Origin: an uncultured Clostridium sp.
GTDB lineage: Bacteria > Bacillota > Clostridia > Lachnospirales > Lachnospiraceae
DNA: 16,316 nt
NCBI GenBank assembly: GCA_900543885.1
Contig: UQTA01000074.1
Span: 1 to 16,316 of the forward strand
Direction: 5' to 3'
Shown: piece after piece, positions 14,906-16,316 of the stretch
How the letters are laid out: each line of letters opens with the position of its first letter
Numbering within the stretch: the stretch's first letter is position 1
The notes under the pieces: model-generated
The model's input: only the letters and a program-made list of their open reading frames with translations
Database searches by the model: none
Told to the model about the DNA's origin: nothing
Program-made: the position numbers and the translations under genes

Positions 14906-16316
14906 TTGGATCATACTTTCAAGGAAGGCCCGGGGATCACTTATTACAGAGACAAGCTGTTTAAGGCAATGGTCCGGGGCATAAAGACAGTAGCAGACAG
15001 CGATGAGCCGGATCCAACCCGCTTTGAAAATATTTTAAGAGAATACCAGAAAATGGGTTTTCGTTGGATGAAAACATTGGATAAATGTGGTTTTGGCGGT
15101 ATTTTAGCAGATGATATGGGCCTTGGAAAGACGATTCAGGTGATTGCTCTGTTTGAAGATGTTTACAGCAGAGGTGAAAAGGCGCCAAGTCTTGTAGTCT
15201 GTCCTGCTTCTCTGGTTTATAACTGGGAGCAGGAGATACAGAAATTTGCCCAGGATCTGAAGGTGCAGTCAGTAGTGGGAACCGGCTCTCAGAGAGGGGA
15301 ATTGCTGCAGACAATAAAAGAGGGCCATTCGGATTGCCAGATCCTTATTACGTCCTATGATCTGTTAAAGAGAGATATTGCTCATTATGAAGGGATCGAC
15401 TTCCGGCTCCAGATCATTGATGAGGCTCAGTATATAAAGAATGCAGCCACTCAGAGTGCCCGTTCTGTGAAGGCAGTCCAGGTACGGTCCCGCTTTGCGC
15501 TGACAGGTACTCCCATTGAAAACCGCCTGGGAGAATTGTGGAGTATTTTTGACTTCCTGATGCCTGGATTTTTATTTGGAAATCAGTATTTTCGCAGGGA
15601 ATACGAGGTGCCTATTACAAAAGATCGGGATGAACAGGTTTTAGAACGGCTGAAAGGGCTGATCGGACCGTTTATCCTGCGAAGGGTGAAGAAGGATGTA
15701 TTAAAAGAACTGCCTGATAAGCTGGAGAAGGTAGTTTATTCTGCACTGGAGGAAGAACAGAAAAAGCTATATACAGCAAATGCCCTTCTGTTAAAGGAAA
15801 AACTGGAAGCGGATGATTTCGGAGGTTCTCAAAAACTGCAGATATTATCGGATCTGATGCGGCTGCGCCAGATCTGCTGTGATCCAAGACTGTGCTATGG
15901 AAATTATAAAGCAGGCTCGGCCAAGCTTAAGACCTGTATGGATCTGATCCGTACAGGCGTGGAAGGAGAGCACAAAATCCTGTTGTTTTCTCAGTTTACA
16001 TCTATGCTGGATCTGATTGAGGAGCAGCTGAAAAAAGAAGGAATAGAGTGCTATAAGCTGACGGGAGCAACACCGAAAGAAGAACGGATCCAGATGGTAT
16101 CACGTTTCCACCAGAATGAGGTGCCGGTTTTCCTTATCAGCCTAAAAGCAGGGGGAACGGGACTGAATCTGACGGCAGCAGATATTGTAATCCATTTTGA
16201 CCCATGGTGGAATGTAGCAGCCCAGAACCAGGCAACTGACCGTGCCCTCAGGATCGGACAGGATAAACAGGTCATGGTATACAATCTGATCACCAGTGAT
16301 GCCATTGAGGAAAGTA
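14906..16316 (+). CDS. SNF2-family helicase motor half, partial at window edge
   Basis: The frame continues directly after the TAA at 14903 without a frameshift and is open to the end of the window (470 codons). It contains the SNF2 ATPase motor: motif I DDMGLGKT near 15110-15133, SLVVCPASL (Ia), DEAQ at 15419-15430 (II), ALTGTPIENRLGELWSIFDF (III), then the second RecA domain with LLFSQFTSMLD (IV), SLKAGGTGLNLTAADIVIH (V) and DRALRIGQ (VI). The expected residues are all intact, so loss of function would come from the stop alone. If translated separately it could start at the TTG at 14906, abutting the TAA with AGGG eight bases upstream, or at the ATG at 14969, which has no good ribosome binding site. 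The C-terminus lies outside the window. As a whole the locus may be a pseudogene. Confidence 0.8.
   Translation, partial: MDHTFKEGPGITYYRDKLFKAMVRGIKTVADSDEPDPTRFENILREYQKMGFRWMKTLDKCGFGGILADDMGLGKTIQVIALFEDVYSRGEKAPSLVVCPASLVYNWEQEIQKFAQDLKVQSVVGTGSQRGELLQTIKEGHSDCQILITSYDLLKRDIAHYEGIDFRLQIIDEAQYIKNAATQSARSVKAVQVRSRFALTGTPIENRLGELWSIFDFLMPGFLFGNQYFRREYEVPITKDRDEQVLERLKGLIGPFILRRVKKDVLKELPDKLEKVVYSALEEEQKKLYTANALLLKEKLEADDFGGSQKLQILSDLMRLRQICCDPRLCYGNYKAGSAKLKTCMDLIRTGVEGEHKILLFSQFTSMLDLIEEQLKKEGIECYKLTGATPKEERIQMVSRFHQNEVPVFLISLKAGGTGLNLTAADIVIHFDPWWNVAAQNQATDRALRIGQDKQVMVYNLITSDAIEES

Noticed and set aside
14900..14910. Frameshift as the explanation for the split SWIM/SNF2 gene
   Set aside because: Codon counting shows that the frame before and after the TAA is the same, so it is a nonsense codon, not an indel.

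Overview
The window reads as an ordinary stretch of a chromosome from an anaerobic Firmicute of class Clostridia, most likely family Lachnospiraceae. The evidence is the gene set (type III pantothenate kinase, YmxH/YlmC-type PRC-barrel protein of spore formers, SWIM/SNF2 ATPase of the clostridial type, YqeG, NrdR), the strong AGGAGG-type ribosome binding sites and the closeness of the proteins to gut Lachnospiraceae relatives as I remember them. The species cannot be named from sequence alone. Nearly all genes are housekeeping genes; there is no defence island, phage, CRISPR array, tRNA or rRNA that I can support.

Layout. (1) 1-2204: coenzyme A synthesis, with coaX (minus) and coaBC (plus) divergent from an 83-bp intergenic region. 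(2) 2205-4391: prfC (release factor 3, TTG start) sits between two direct copies of a 166-bp long-hairpin repeat that differ at only two bases; a second cluster of hairpins lies between the first copy and prfC. (3) 4392-6417: yqeY and a PepV-type M20 dipeptidase, closed by a good intrinsic terminator. (4) 6539-6802: a small YmxH/YlmC protein whose natural start appears to be an ATA codon. (5) 7016-7783: aroD (type I dehydroquinate dehydratase), alone on the minus strand. (6) 7784-8157: a regulatory gap with back-to-back promoter candidates and a 151-bp MITE-like element with terminal inverted repeats and a near-perfect 8-bp flanking duplication. (7) 8158-10613: nrdR, yqeG and a fused aroE-aroK gene (shikimate dehydrogenase plus shikimate kinase). 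(8) 10614-11399: efp with its own promoter candidate, leader hairpin and terminator. (9) 11482-16316: argS, then a large SWIM/SNF2 gene interrupted by an in-frame TAA at 14903; its helicase half continues in the same frame to the window edge.

How the genes connect. CoaX and CoaBC perform the first three enzymatic steps from pantothenate to 4'-phosphopantetheine. AroD and the AroE-AroK fusion perform three consecutive shikimate steps (dehydroquinate to dehydroshikimate to shikimate to shikimate 3-phosphate) from separate transcripts. PrfC, EF-P and ArgS act in translation, and NrdR controls ribonucleotide reductase genes.

The most interesting material is not in the coding genes. There are at least two families of small hairpin elements, one apparently inserted at the edge of another and one meeting prfC exactly at its stop codon. 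After those come the interrupted SWIM/SNF2 gene, the AroE-AroK fusion and the ATA start. I did not find a convincing undescribed multi-gene system.
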